Part shown: in pieces, positions 14,633 to 23,239 of the stretch | Position numbering within the stretch: position 1 is the first letter of the stretch | Layout: each line of letters starts with the position of its first letter | NCBI GenBank assembly: GCA_900545215.1 | Contig: UQXW01000033.1 | Span: forward strand, 1 to 24,964 | Direction: 5' to 3' | DNA from: an uncultured Bacteroidota bacterium | Lineage (GTDB): Bacteria; Bacteroidota; Bacteroidia; Bacteroidales; P3 | Length of the DNA: 24,964 bases | Program-made: the position numbers and the translations under genes | The notes under the pieces: model-generated | What the model was told of the DNA's origin: nothing | The model's input: only the letters and a program-made list of their open reading frames with translations | Databases searched by the model: none

Positions 14633-15877
14633 ATGAATAAAAAAAAGAACTATGTTTTCAGCCTGTCGATTATCGGTTTGCTGTATTTTGTCTTCGGATT
14701 TGTAACATGGTTGAACAGTTTGTTGATACCGTTCTTGAAGACGGCTTGCCAACTGCCCGATTCGCAGGCGTATTGGGTAACCTTTGCGTTCTATATCTCA
14801 TATTTCGTCATGTCCATACCCTCTTCCGCAATATTGAAACGCACAGGCTTCGCAAGGGGAATGAGCATCGGACTTTTGGTTATGGCAGTCGGCTCCCTCT
14901 TGTTCCTGCCTGCGGCATCGTCCCGCAATTATGTCTTGTTCCTTATAGGTTTGTTCATTCAGGGAGCGGGCTTGGCACTGCTGCAAACGGCAGTCAATCC
15001 CTACGTAACCATACTCGGCCCCATGGAATCGGCAGCGAAACGTATGTCGATAATGGGTTTGTTCAACAAATGTGCCGGAATGATAGGTATATTGCTTATA
15101 AGCAGTGTGCTGTTCTCGGGAATGGAGGAACTGAGTGTGAAAATCGAACTTGCCACAGGGCAGGAACTTGCGACGGAACTCGATATGTTGGCTTCAAGAA
15201 TAAGAATGCCGTATATGGTTATCACGGGGCTTCTCTGCTGTTTGGCATTGATGATATCGCTTGCCCGTCTGCCCGAAGTGAAAAACGAAGAAGCGGAAGA
15301 GAAAGACCGAAACAAGAAATCCATATTCAAGATACCTTACCTCTGGTTGGGAGTTCTTACGCTTTTTCTGTACGTCGGTGTTGAGGTTATTGCCATAGAT
15401 ACCCTCGGATTGTATGCCGAAACACAGGGAATTGCCAAAGATATTGCACCGAAACTCGGAACATTCAGTCTTATAGCCCTGACGATAGGATATATAGCCG
15501 GAATTTTTCTTGTTCCCAAGCATATAAGCCAGTCGAAAGCCCTCGCAATATCTGCCGTCCTCGGTTTTGTGTTCGCTCTTTGTGCTTTGTTCACCTCCGG
15601 CATAGTTTCGATAGTGTTCATTATACTTTTGAGCTTTGCACATGCGATGATGTGGCCGGGAATATGGCCTCTTGCAATAGACAAGCTCGGTTCGCATATA
15701 GCCTTGGCATCAGCCTTTCTGATAATGGCAATAGCCGGAGGTGCCGTTTTGCCTTTGTGTTACGGAGGATTGGTGGATTGCTTCGGAGGAAACAGACATC
15801 TGCCTTATATGATAACATTGCCTTGTTATGCAATGATATTCTACTATGCAGTACGAGGACATAAGATAGGCAAATGA
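14633..15877 (+). CDS. Sugar:H+ symporter, FucP-like major facilitator
   Basis: This 414-residue inner-membrane transporter of the major facilitator superfamily is closest in pattern to the fucose/glucose/galactose permease (FucP/GluP) group. Twelve hydrophobic segments are visible. Family-like features include FVTWLNSLLIPFLKTACQL in the first helix region, the GxGLALLQTAVNPYVTILGP segment after helix 4, and GGAVLPLCYGGLVD in helices 10-11. The central cytoplasmic loop (about residues 215-235, KNEEAEEKDRNKK) is charged as expected. The sugar cannot be assigned. It is apparently monocistronic: array C lies upstream and a good clpX promoter lies downstream. No sugar catabolic gene is adjacent. 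The start MNKKKNYVFS is the first ATG that precedes the first helix. Confidence 0.88.
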   Translation: MNKKKNYVFSLSIIGLLYFVFGFVTWLNSLLIPFLKTACQLPDSQAYWVTFAFYISYFVMSIPSSAILKRTGFARGMSIGLLVMAVGSLLFLPAASSRNYVLFLIGLFIQGAGLALLQTAVNPYVTILGPMESAAKRMSIMGLFNKCAGMIGILLISSVLFSGMEELSVKIELATGQELATELDMLASRIRMPYMVITGLLCCLALMISLARLPEVKNEEAEEKDRNKKSIFKIPYLWLGVLTLFLYVGVEVIAIDTLGLYAETQGIAKDIAPKLGTFSLIALTIGYIAGIFLVPKHISQSKALAISAVLGFVFALCALFTSGIVSIVFIILLSFAHAMMWPGIWPLAIDKLGSHIALASAFLIMAIAGGAVLPLCYGGLVDCFGGNRHLPYMITLPCYAMIFYYAVRGHKIGK

Positions 15878-15898
15878 CCGATGAGGTAGTACTGAAAT

Positions 15899-15929
15899 CT
15901 TGTTGCATGGGAGCAAATTCGTAACTTTG
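15899..15929 (+). promoter_or_regulatory. clpX promoter
   Basis: The -7 box TAACTTTG spans 15922-15929 and a CTTG -33-like element ends at 15902, leaving 19 bases between them. This fits the Bacteroidetes TTG-N19-21-TAnnTTTG pattern. The ATG at 15949 follows 19 bases later. Confidence 0.6.
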
Positions 15930-15948
15930 CAAAAAAAATCCTTTCAAG

Positions 15949-17202
15949 ATGAGTGATAAAAAACAGAAAGCCCACTGCATATTTTGCGGAAGAGATGAGA
16001 ACCAAGTGGATTATTTGATACAATCCCAATCTGGTTCTCTCGGAGTGTGTTCCGACTGTGCCGAATTGCTAGGCAAAATGCTTCAAGAGCAAAACAGAAA
16101 GAGTGCGGTCGAGGCTTTGGATAATTATGAGTTAAAAACACCGAGCCGGATAAAAGCATATCTGGATCAATACGTCATAGGACAGGAACGAGCAAAGAAA
16201 GTGCTTTCGGTGGCTGTGTACAATCATTATAAGCGATTGAGGTATTTTCATTCCGAAAGAAAGGAAGACGATGTCGAGATAGACAAATCAAATGTCATAA
16301 TGGTGGGTGAAACAGGTACAGGCAAAACATTGCTGGCAAAAACCGTTGCCCGATTGTTGGACGTGCCTTTCTGCATTGCCGATGCAACCGTATTGACGGA
16401 GGCAGGTTATGTGGGGGAAGATGTGGAGACCATTCTTACAAGGCTGTTGCAAGCCGCGGATTATGATGTCGAGAAAGCGAAGCGTGGTATAGTCTTCATA
16501 GATGAGATAGATAAGATAGCAAGGAAAAGCGATAACCCTTCCATAACGAGAGATGTGAGCGGAGAAGGCGTCCAACAGGCATTGTTGAAACTGTTGGAGG
16601 GAACCATCGTCAACGTGCCGCCGCAGGGAGGAAGAAAACACCCCGATCAAAAATACATACAGGTCGATACGAGAAATATTCTGTTCATCGCAGCCGGAGC
16701 ATTCGACGGAATCGAACGTAAGATAGCTTCACGAATGAACAGCAATGCGATAGGGTACTCCGCAAGAAGCGAAAGAGAAAACATAGACAAGGAAAATCTT
16801 TTGAAATACCTGCAACCGCAGGACTTGAAGTCATACGGACTTATTCCGGAGTTGATAGGACGTTTCCCTGTCCTGACTCATTTGGATACACTTGACGAAA
16901 AAACTTTGCGACTTATACTGACAGAACCGAAAAACTCCGTGATAAAACAATACAAGAAGCTTTTCGAGATGGACGGCATAGAGTTGAATTTTGAAGATAA
17001 GGCTTTGGATTATTTCGTTTCGCTTGCTGTTAAACACAAATTGGGAGCGAGGGGTTTGAAAGGCATATTGGAGGTTGTGGTTACCGATTTGATGTTTTCA
17101 AGTCCCGATGACAAGAGCATGAAAACTTTTACTGTAACAGAGGAATACGCCAAGGCTCAGATAGAAAAGAACGGAGAAAAGTTGTTCGCCGCAAACAAGT
17201 AA
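15949..17202 (+). CDS. clpX: ClpXP protease ATP-binding subunit ClpX
   Basis: ClpX is the AAA+ unfoldase that feeds substrates to the ClpP peptidase in the cytoplasm. The 417-residue protein has the N-terminal zinc-binding domain with Cys10-x2-Cys13 and Cys34-x2-Cys37. It also has Walker A GETGTGKT (120-127), the pore loop GYVG (153-156) and Walker B IVFIDEID (181-187). Downstream are the NVPPQGGRKHP RKH-type loop, GAFDGIERKI and the C-terminal sensor 2 region LGARGLKGI. Everything needed for activity is present and the length is standard. A dedicated promoter lies just upstream. clpP, often adjacent in Bacteroidetes as tig-clpP-clpX, is not present here; a DUF4294 gene follows after 11 bases. 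Confidence 0.97.
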   Translation: MSDKKQKAHCIFCGRDENQVDYLIQSQSGSLGVCSDCAELLGKMLQEQNRKSAVEALDNYELKTPSRIKAYLDQYVIGQERAKKVLSVAVYNHYKRLRYFHSERKEDDVEIDKSNVIMVGETGTGKTLLAKTVARLLDVPFCIADATVLTEAGYVGEDVETILTRLLQAADYDVEKAKRGIVFIDEIDKIARKSDNPSITRDVSGEGVQQALLKLLEGTIVNVPPQGGRKHPDQKYIQVDTRNILFIAAGAFDGIERKIASRMNSNAIGYSARSERENIDKENLLKYLQPQDLKSYGLIPELIGRFPVLTHLDTLDEKTLRLILTEPKNSVIKQYKKLFEMDGIELNFEDKALDYFVSLAVKHKLGARGLKGILEVVVTDLMFSSPDDKSMKTFTVTEEYAKAQIEKNGEKLFAANK

Positions 17203-17213
17203 TATTATCTGCC

Positions 17214-17798
17214 ATGAAAAAGATTGCAATTATAATTCTGTTGCTCGGAGCATGTTGTTTGAAAGCTCAACAGGGTGGAGGAATGGTCGTTTTCGGAACG
17301 ATCTATCAAGGCGACACCATTCCGATGTTGTATCTCGATGTCGTAAGAGTGAATGGTTATGTTTGCCCTTTGAGCGAAGCGGAAAAGAAAAAATACAAGA
17401 AGCTCATCAGAAACGTGAAGGTTACTTACCCTTATGCGAAACAAGCAGGTAAACTTTTGGATCGTTATACCGTAGTGCTTAACAATGCAAAGAATGATTC
17501 TCAAAGAAAGAAGATAATGAAGCAGGCGGAAAAGGAAATAGAGAATAAGTTCGGTCCTACATTGAAGAAGTTGAACAGGTCGCAGGGTAAGATATTGTTG
17601 AGATTGATAGACCGTGAAACCGGAAGCGATTCGTATGCGTTGGTCAAGGAATTGAGAGGTAGTTTCCGTGCCGCTTTCTATCAGGCGTTGGGAAAATTGT
17701 TCGGATATAACCTGCGTTCCAAATATGATCCTGTGAACAATTCAGAGGACAGGATTATCGAAAGAATAATCTACGGAATAGAGACGAAGAAACTGTAA
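17214..17798 (+). CDS. DUF4294-family exported protein
   Basis: This 194-residue protein matches the Bacteroidetes-specific DUF4294 pattern, whose function is unknown. It has a Sec signal peptide (MKKIAIIILLLGACCLKAQ), then the conserved front part GDTIPMLYLDVVRVNGY. A basic helical stretch follows (KKKYKKLIRNVKVTYPYAKQAGKLLDRY), then KKLNRSQGKILLRLIDRETG and LRGSFRAAFYQALGKLFGYNLRSKYDP. The high lysine/arginine content and the conserved RLIDRETG segment are distinctive of the family. It begins 11 bases after clpX and ends two bases before the NlpC/P60 gene, so it may be co-transcribed with both. Localisation in the periplasm is inferred from the signal peptide. Confidence 0.85.
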   Translation: MKKIAIIILLLGACCLKAQQGGGMVVFGTIYQGDTIPMLYLDVVRVNGYVCPLSEAEKKKYKKLIRNVKVTYPYAKQAGKLLDRYTVVLNNAKNDSQRKKIMKQAEKEIENKFGPTLKKLNRSQGKILLRLIDRETGSDSYALVKELRGSFRAAFYQALGKLFGYNLRSKYDPVNNSEDRIIERIIYGIETKKL

Positions 17799-17800
17799 GA

Positions 17801-18586
17801 ATGCAATACGGAATTTGTTTGTTGCCTGTCGTTCCGTTGAGAAGCGAGCCTGCGGAAACCGCCGAGCAATGCAGCCAGTTGGTTTTCGGAGATGTTTTCC
17901 ATATACTTGAATCGACGGAAAAAAATTCCCGTATAAGATTATGGTATGACGATTACGAAGGTTGGATAGATAGAAAACAATATATAGAAATAAGTAAAGA
18001 TGATTTTTTCCTGCTCACGAGAGCCAAGGCTTTGTACACGGGAAAGTTCGTTAACGAGATAAAAATCTCGAATGACAGGACAGGAGTTTCGTATGTGGCG
18101 AGATTGCCGTTTTCAAGCAGGATTTTCTCCAAACATTACAAAGTAACGGATTATGATATAGATGCCTCGGAGTGTTGCTTGTTGAAAGAGGAAGCGTTTT
18201 CCGGCGAAAGGTTGGAGGAATACATAAAAAACTATTTCTATACGCCTTATCTGTGGGGAGGGAAATGCAATTTCGCCACGGATTGTTCGGGTTTTACTCA
18301 AAGCATATTCAAGTTGTTCGGGGTAAGGTTGAAAAGAGATGCCTCGCAACAGTTCATGCAGGGAAATCCGGTGGCTTCGTTGAATGAGGCAAAAGCGGGA
18401 GATTTGGCGTTTTTCTCCAATAATGCAGGTAAGATAGTGCATGTCGGAATTTTATTGTCGAATGACAGTATTATTCATGCAAGCGGTTATGTCAGACGTG
18501 ATAGAATAGACTGCAAAGGGATATTACGCATGGAAGATGGAGCGTATTCTCATTCATTGGAGCAAATAAGACGTTTTTTCGTTTGA
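17801..18586 (+). CDS. NlpC/P60-family cysteine peptidase with N-terminal SH3 domain
   Basis: The product is a cell-wall-type C40 endopeptidase of 261 residues, expected to cut peptide bonds in peptidoglycan stems. An N-terminal bacterial SH3-like region (about 10-65, VPLRSEPAETAEQCSQLVFGD to DDYEGWIDRKQY) is followed by the catalytic domain from about residue 140. Catalytic Cys162 lies in TDCSGFTQ, His214 in KIVHVGILL and the third polar residue is probably His226 in IIHASG. The GDLAFFSN motif precedes the histidine as in the family. No signal peptide is visible at this start, yet the substrate should be periplasmic. An upstream start is excluded by the preceding stop at 17796-17798 only two bases away, so export by another route or a cytoplasmic role (recycling of muropeptides) must be considered. 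Confidence 0.9.
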   Translation: MQYGICLLPVVPLRSEPAETAEQCSQLVFGDVFHILESTEKNSRIRLWYDDYEGWIDRKQYIEISKDDFFLLTRAKALYTGKFVNEIKISNDRTGVSYVARLPFSSRIFSKHYKVTDYDIDASECCLLKEEAFSGERLEEYIKNYFYTPYLWGGKCNFATDCSGFTQSIFKLFGVRLKRDASQQFMQGNPVASLNEAKAGDLAFFSNNAGKIVHVGILLSNDSIIHASGYVRRDRIDCKGILRMEDGAYSHSLEQIRRFFV

Positions 18587-18638
18587 AATTACCGATTATT
18601 TTTCTGCGGAAGCCTGTCGATTATTGGGCAAATAGTTG

Positions 18639-18646
18639 TACCTTTG
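18639..18646 (+). promoter_or_regulatory. Bacteroidetes-type -7 box for the nqr operon
   Basis: TACCTTTG, a perfect TAnnTTTG match, lies 50 bases before the nqrA ATG at 18697. The intervening leader is AT-rich. No convincing -33 box is visible. Confidence 0.55.
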
Positions 18647-18696
18647 CGAATTATTTTTTGGCAAAATAGAACTAATTAGTAATTAAGACAAGGACT

Positions 18697-20061
18697 ATGT
18701 CGAGAACAATAAAGATTACCAAGGGTTTGGACGTTCGTCTGTTTGGTGAAGCCAAACCGGAGGTTGTGGAAACGACGGTTGGCGAATATGCCATTAAACC
18801 GGAGGATTTTGTCGCTCTGACTCCGAAATTGCTTGTTGAAGAGGGGGACAAAGTCAAAGCCGGTACGCCGATTTTCTATGCAAAAGGCGAGGAACGCCTT
18901 AAATTTGTTTCTCCCGTGAGTGGCACGATAGCGGCTGTCATAAGGGGCGAAAAAAGAGTAATCAAGTCCGTCAGGATTGTTCCGGACGGCAAAGATGAGT
19001 ATGAAGACTTTTCAAAGGAGAGTTTGAGTGCCATGAGCGCCGAGCAGGTTAAAGATAAGATGCTCGCTTCCGGAGTTTGGACGGTATTGAGACAAAGACC
19101 GTACTCAACGATTCCAAATCCCGATACAATGCCTAAATGCATTGTTATAACCGGTTTCAGTTCGGCTCCGCTTGCTCCTGATTATGCTATTCTCTTGAAA
19201 GGAGAAAGAGCAGCAATGCAGGTTGGGGTGGATGCTTTGAGGAAACTTACCACCGGTACAATTCATTTGAATGTGCATTCTTCGATAAGTCGTACCGATG
19301 AATTGTTGAAGTTGGAAAATGTTCAAATAAATACTTTCGAGGGAAAACATCCTTGTGGTAATGTATCGGTTCAGATAGAAAAATTGGATCCGATTAACAA
19401 GGGTGAACGGATTTGGTATTTGGACGCTCAGGACTTGGCAGTCATTGGCAAGTTATTTATGGAGGGAAGATATGTTTCAGACAGGATTGTGGCGTTGACT
19501 GGAGGAGAGGTTTCCCATCCTCAATATTATAAGGTGAAAAGAGGTGCAAGCATAGCTTCGTTGATATACAACAATACGACGGTGAATCCTCTTCGCTTCA
19601 TAAGCGGTAATGTTTTGACAGGTACCAAGATTGAAAAAGACGGCTTTATTTCCTATTATGATAATCAGGTAACGGTTATAAAGGAGGGAAAGGAAAGACA
19701 TTTGTTCGGTTGGTTGGCTCCGGGTTGCGATAAGTTCAGTGTTTCGAGGACGTTTCTATCCGGATTCTTGAAGAATTGTCCAAACCACAAAGCTTATAAG
19801 GTCGATACGAACTTGAATGGCGGTGTCAGACCTTTGATTGTTACGGGTGAATTTGAAAAAGTGTTTCCTATGGATATTTATCCGATGCAACTTATTAAGG
19901 CTTGCGTTATCGGAGATATAGATTTGATGGAACAGTTGGGTATATATGAGGTGGCACCGGAAGATTTCGCTCTTTGCGAATTGGTTGACTCTTCAAAAAC
20001 GGATATACAAGCCATAATAAGGCAAGGTCTTGATTTAATGAGAAAGGAGATGGGCGAATGA
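18697..20061 (+). CDS. nqrA: Na+-translocating NADH:quinone reductase subunit A
   Basis: NqrA is the peripheral cytoplasmic subunit of Na+-NQR, which couples NADH oxidation and quinone reduction to sodium export; it has been implicated in quinone binding. The 454-residue sequence has the typical N-terminus (TIKITKGLDVRLFGEAKP), the early barrel-sandwich-type segment KLLVEEGDKVKAGTPIFYAKGE and VSPVSGTIAAVIRGEKR. The later family stretches WTVLRQRPYSTIPNPD and GWLAPGCDKFSVSRTFLSGFL are also present. Family members are about 445-455 residues, so it is complete. It opens a six-gene operon; its stop overlaps the nqrB start by four bases. Confidence 0.96.
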   Translation: MSRTIKITKGLDVRLFGEAKPEVVETTVGEYAIKPEDFVALTPKLLVEEGDKVKAGTPIFYAKGEERLKFVSPVSGTIAAVIRGEKRVIKSVRIVPDGKDEYEDFSKESLSAMSAEQVKDKMLASGVWTVLRQRPYSTIPNPDTMPKCIVITGFSSAPLAPDYAILLKGERAAMQVGVDALRKLTTGTIHLNVHSSISRTDELLKLENVQINTFEGKHPCGNVSVQIEKLDPINKGERIWYLDAQDLAVIGKLFMEGRYVSDRIVALTGGEVSHPQYYKVKRGASIASLIYNNTTVNPLRFISGNVLTGTKIEKDGFISYYDNQVTVIKEGKERHLFGWLAPGCDKFSVSRTFLSGFLKNCPNHKAYKVDTNLNGGVRPLIVTGEFEKVFPMDIYPMQLIKACVIGDIDLMEQLGIYEVAPEDFALCELVDSSKTDIQAIIRQGLDLMRKEMGE

Positions 20062-21224
20062 AATTCATAAAAAATATGTTGGACAATATGCGTCCCAAGT
20101 TTGAGGAGGGCGGAAAATTACACGCTTTTCATTCTTTGTTTGACGCAATGGATACTTTTTTCTATACGCCGGAGCAAACCACTGTCAGCGGTTGCCACAT
20201 AAGAGATGCAGTTGACAACAAGCGTACGATGTTTACGGTGATAATAGCTTTGATACCGGCGTTATTGTTCGGTATGTACAACATAGGTTATCAGCATTAT
20301 CTTTCCCTTGGGCAGGTAAGTTGCTATTGCGATAACTTTTGGGGCAATCTCGGTTATGGGTTTTTGAAAATCTTGCCGATGTTGCTTGTCAGCTATATTG
20401 TAGGATTGGGAATAGAATGTATCTTCGCTCAAATCCGTAAGCACGAAGTGAGTGAAGGCTATTTCGTAACAGGTATGCTGATACCTTTGATTTGCCCGCC
20501 TGATGTACCTTTGTGGCAGTTGGCGATAGCAGTAGCTTTTGCTGTAATAATAGGTAAAGAGGTGTTCGGAGGAACAGGATATAACTTTTTGAACCCTGCT
20601 TTGGTAGCAAGAGCGTTCTTGTTTTTCTCGTATCCTTCGCAAATGTCGGGAGATACTGTTTGGATTGCAGAACAAGGAGATGCCATTTCCGGAGCAACTC
20701 CGCTTGGAGAGATGTTGGCAGGTGGCGTAGCACCACAGGCATCAGTGCTTGATATGTTCTTGGGATTTATTCCGGGTAGTGTCGGAGAAACTTCCGTTAT
20801 TGCAATATTGATAGGTGCAGTGATATTGCTTGTAACGGGCATAGCATCATGGAGGATAATGCTTTCCATATTTGCAGGCGGTGCAGCAATGGGATTGGTC
20901 TTTAATATGATTGGAGCAAATCCATACATGGAAATGCCGTTCTATTATCACTTCCTTATAGGTGGTTTCATGTTCGGAGCCGTGTTTATGGCGACAGACC
21001 CTGTTACTGCAGCACAAACCAATACCGGTAAATACATTTATGGAGCGTTGATAGGCATAATGGCGGTTTTGATAAGGGTGCTTAACCCTGCATATCCAGA
21101 AGGAATGATGCTTTCTATTTTGCTTTTGAACGTATTCGCTCCGTTGATAGACTACTACGTTGTTGATGCCAACATACGTCGCAGAGCAAAGAGAGCAAAA
21201 CTTTTGGTGAAAAATAATCAATAA
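20058..21224 (+). CDS. nqrB: Na+-translocating NADH:quinone reductase subunit B
   Basis: NqrB is the large membrane subunit. It carries a covalently bound FMN and riboflavin and forms part of the sodium path. The 388-residue protein has about ten membrane segments. The flavinylation motif SGATPLG at 211-217 puts the FMN on Thr214, equivalent to Thr236 in Vibrio cholerae. Also visible are LIPLICPPDVPLWQ before the fourth to fifth helices, GGTGYNFLNPALVARAFLFF, and FMATDPVTAAQTNTGKYIYGALIG near the C-terminus. All are standard for the NqrB/RnfD family, and length and cofactor site distinguish it from RnfD. It overlaps nqrA by four bases, which suggests translational coupling. Confidence 0.96.
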   Translation: MKFIKNMLDNMRPKFEEGGKLHAFHSLFDAMDTFFYTPEQTTVSGCHIRDAVDNKRTMFTVIIALIPALLFGMYNIGYQHYLSLGQVSCYCDNFWGNLGYGFLKILPMLLVSYIVGLGIECIFAQIRKHEVSEGYFVTGMLIPLICPPDVPLWQLAIAVAFAVIIGKEVFGGTGYNFLNPALVARAFLFFSYPSQMSGDTVWIAEQGDAISGATPLGEMLAGGVAPQASVLDMFLGFIPGSVGETSVIAILIGAVILLVTGIASWRIMLSIFAGGAAMGLVFNMIGANPYMEMPFYYHFLIGGFMFGAVFMATDPVTAAQTNTGKYIYGALIGIMAVLIRVLNPAYPEGMMLSILLLNVFAPLIDYYVVDANIRRRAKRAKLLVKNNQ

Positions 21225-21227
21225 ATC

Positions 21228-21234
21228 GAGGAGG
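21228..21234 (+). promoter_or_regulatory. Strong Shine-Dalgarno sequence for nqrC
   Basis: GAGGAGG lies four bases before the nqrC ATG at 21239. Strong Shine-Dalgarno sequences are uncommon in Bacteroidetes, where many starts use A-rich leaders instead. Confidence 0.5.
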
Positions 21235-21238
21235 AAAG

Positions 21239-21967
21239 ATGTTTAGTAACAAGTATATATTCGTTTACTCGACCATATTGGTTGTAGTGGCGGCAGCAGT
21301 CTTATCAGTGGCTGCGGTAGGGTTAAAGCCCTTTCAACAGAAGAACGAAGAGATTGAAAAGATGCAACAGTTGCTTTCTTCCGTAGGAGTGAGTGCAACG
21401 CCTGAAAATGCAGAGGAGTTATATGGTAAATACTTCGTTGCTGAGTATGGAGTGAATGCAGAGGGCGAAGTCGTAAACAGCTACGTAAACGGAAAGCAGG
21501 AGAAAGGGCAAGTGAGACCTTTCAAAGCCGATATGAAAAAAGAGTTGGCAAAAGCAAAGGTTAAAGATGCCTCAGCCTCCATGCCTGTGTTCGTTTGCGA
21601 AAAAGATGGCAGAAAGAATTACGTCGTTCCGGTTACGGGAGTCGGTCTTTGGGGTGGCATTTGGGGAAATATAGCTTTGGATGAAGATTTGTCAACCGTC
21701 GTAGGTGTGAATTTCGGCCATAAGAGCGAAACACCCGGTTTGGGAGCCGAGATAACAACTCCTGCCTTTCAATCTCGTTTCAAGAGCAAACAAATATTCG
21801 AGAACGGAACCTTGAAATTTGAAGTTAAGAAAAGGGCAGACGCGGCAAACCCTTATCAGGTTGATGCAATTTCCGGTGCAACCATAACTTCAACCGGCGT
21901 TTCCAACATGATAAAAGAATGCTTGGGAATGTACACCGAATACTTTCAAACAATCAAAAACAAATAG
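21239..21967 (+). CDS. nqrC: Na+-translocating NADH:quinone reductase subunit C
   Basis: NqrC has one N-terminal membrane helix (about residues 8-27) and a periplasmic FMN-binding domain. The second covalent FMN attaches to Thr215 in ISGATITSTGV, the family signature. The preceding GVGLWGGIWGNIALD and ETPGLGAEI segments belong to the same FMN-binding domain. The 242-residue length fits. Its ATG is preceded by a good Shine-Dalgarno site and it sits 14 bases after nqrB. The signature Thr and its neighbours are intact, so the subunit should be flavinylated; that step needs the ApbE flavin transferase, which is not encoded in this window. Confidence 0.96.
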   Translation: MFSNKYIFVYSTILVVVAAAVLSVAAVGLKPFQQKNEEIEKMQQLLSSVGVSATPENAEELYGKYFVAEYGVNAEGEVVNSYVNGKQEKGQVRPFKADMKKELAKAKVKDASASMPVFVCEKDGRKNYVVPVTGVGLWGGIWGNIALDEDLSTVVGVNFGHKSETPGLGAEITTPAFQSRFKSKQIFENGTLKFEVKKRADAANPYQVDAISGATITSTGVSNMIKECLGMYTEYFQTIKNK

Positions 21968-21969
21968 AG

Positions 21970-22587
21970 ATGGCGAATAATTTGAAACTGATAAAAAATC
22001 CGTTGAGCAAAGAGAACCCGATTACCGTTCAGGTATTGGGAATTTGTTCTTCGTTGGCAGTAACGGCACAATTAAAGCCTGCGGTGGTTATGGCACTATC
22101 CGTAACGGTCGTCGTTGCACTATCTAATGTTGTGGTTTCGCTTTTAAGAAACACAATACCTCCGAGAATACGAATTATCGTACAATTGGTCATAGTATCA
22201 ATGATGGTAATCCTTGTCGATCAGGTTCTGAAAGCTTTCGTTTATGAAATCAGCAAACAGTTGTCTGTCTTCGTCGGTCTGATTATCACGAACTGTATTG
22301 TCATGGGACGTTTGGAAGCCTTTGCAATGAGCCACAAACCCGGTGTTTCCTTCCTTGATGGAATCGGCAACGGATTGGGCTATGCTTTAATTCTCGGAAC
22401 AATGGGATTTATCAGAGAGCTATTCGGTTCGGGTTCGCTTTGGGGATACAAAGTAATACCTCAATCCTTCTACGATGCCGGATATGTAAATAACGGTCTC
22501 ATGATAATGCCGCCGATGGCGTTGATAATAGTAGGTATCATAATATGGGTTCACAGAAGTAGAAACAAAGACCTCTGCGAAAAGTAG
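21970..22587 (+). CDS. nqrD: Na+-translocating NADH:quinone reductase subunit D
   Basis: NqrD is a small membrane subunit with about six helices. Together with NqrE it holds an iron or iron-sulfur centre at the membrane through paired cysteines. Here these are Cys26 in LGICSSLAV and Cys109 in ITNCIVMGR. The C-terminal half contains FLDGIGNGLGYALIL and FIRELFGSGSLWGYKV, both typical. The start at 21970 (MANNLKLIKNP) is used because the longer frame from 21919 runs 51 bases into the nqrC coding sequence with no family-like residues. The 205-residue length is standard. It begins two bases after the nqrC stop. Confidence 0.96.
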   Translation: MANNLKLIKNPLSKENPITVQVLGICSSLAVTAQLKPAVVMALSVTVVVALSNVVVSLLRNTIPPRIRIIVQLVIVSMMVILVDQVLKAFVYEISKQLSVFVGLIITNCIVMGRLEAFAMSHKPGVSFLDGIGNGLGYALILGTMGFIRELFGSGSLWGYKVIPQSFYDAGYVNNGLMIMPPMALIIVGIIIWVHRSRNKDLCEK

Positions 22588-22608
22588 GAACAAAGAAAAA
22601 TCAGAGAC

Positions 22609-23226
22609 ATGCAAGAGATAATCAATATTTTTATCAAGTCCATCTTCATAGATAATATGATTTTCGCATTCTTTCTTGGAATGTGTTCATACCTTGCCGT
22701 ATCGAAAACGGTTAAAACATCTATGGGATTGGGAATAGCGGTATTGTTCGTGTTGGTCGTAACCGTACCGGTTAATTACCTTATCAACAAATATATCTTG
22801 GTTGAAGGAGCACTTACATGGATAAGCCCCTCCTTTGCCGATATAGATTTGAGTTTTTTGAGCTTTATAATATTTATAGCAGTAGTCGCAGCCATAACGC
22901 AGTTGGTTGAAATGTTCATAGAGAAAGTTTCACCATCGCTATACAGCCAGTTGGGAATATTCCTTCCGTTGATAGCCGTAAACTGTGCCATACTCGGAGC
23001 CTCCCTATTCATGCAGGAAAGAGACTATTCCAATATAGGCGAAGTCGTTTCTTTTGCGGCAGGTAGCGGACTCGGTTGGTTATTGGCAATAGTTTCACTT
23101 GCGGCAATCAGGGAGAAATTGAGATACTCCCATGTTCCTGCACCGCTCAAAGGACTTGGAATAACATTTATAATAACGGGACTTATGGCAATGGCATTCA
23201 TGAGTTTCTTGGGAATAAAACTATAA
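22609..23226 (+). CDS. nqrE: Na+-translocating NADH:quinone reductase subunit E
   Basis: NqrE is the partner membrane subunit of NqrD, with about six helices in inverted topology. The conserved cysteines for the shared metal centre are Cys26 in FLGMCSYLAV and Cys126 in IAVNCAILG. The segments QLVEMFIEKVSPSLYSQLG and SGLGWLLAIVSLAAIREKL are characteristic of NqrE and the homologous RnfA. Length (205 residues) and operon context with nqrF choose NqrE over RnfA. It follows nqrD by 21 bases and precedes nqrF by 13. Confidence 0.96.
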   Translation: MQEIINIFIKSIFIDNMIFAFFLGMCSYLAVSKTVKTSMGLGIAVLFVLVVTVPVNYLINKYILVEGALTWISPSFADIDLSFLSFIIFIAVVAAITQLVEMFIEKVSPSLYSQLGIFLPLIAVNCAILGASLFMQERDYSNIGEVVSFAAGSGLGWLLAIVSLAAIREKLRYSHVPAPLKGLGITFIITGLMAMAFMSFLGIKL

Positions 23227-23230
23227 GGAG
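23225..23230 (+). promoter_or_regulatory. Shine-Dalgarno sequence for nqrF
   Basis: AAGGAG overlaps the nqrE stop codon and lies nine bases before the nqrF ATG at 23240. Confidence 0.45.
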
Positions 23231-23239
23231 AATAGGACA

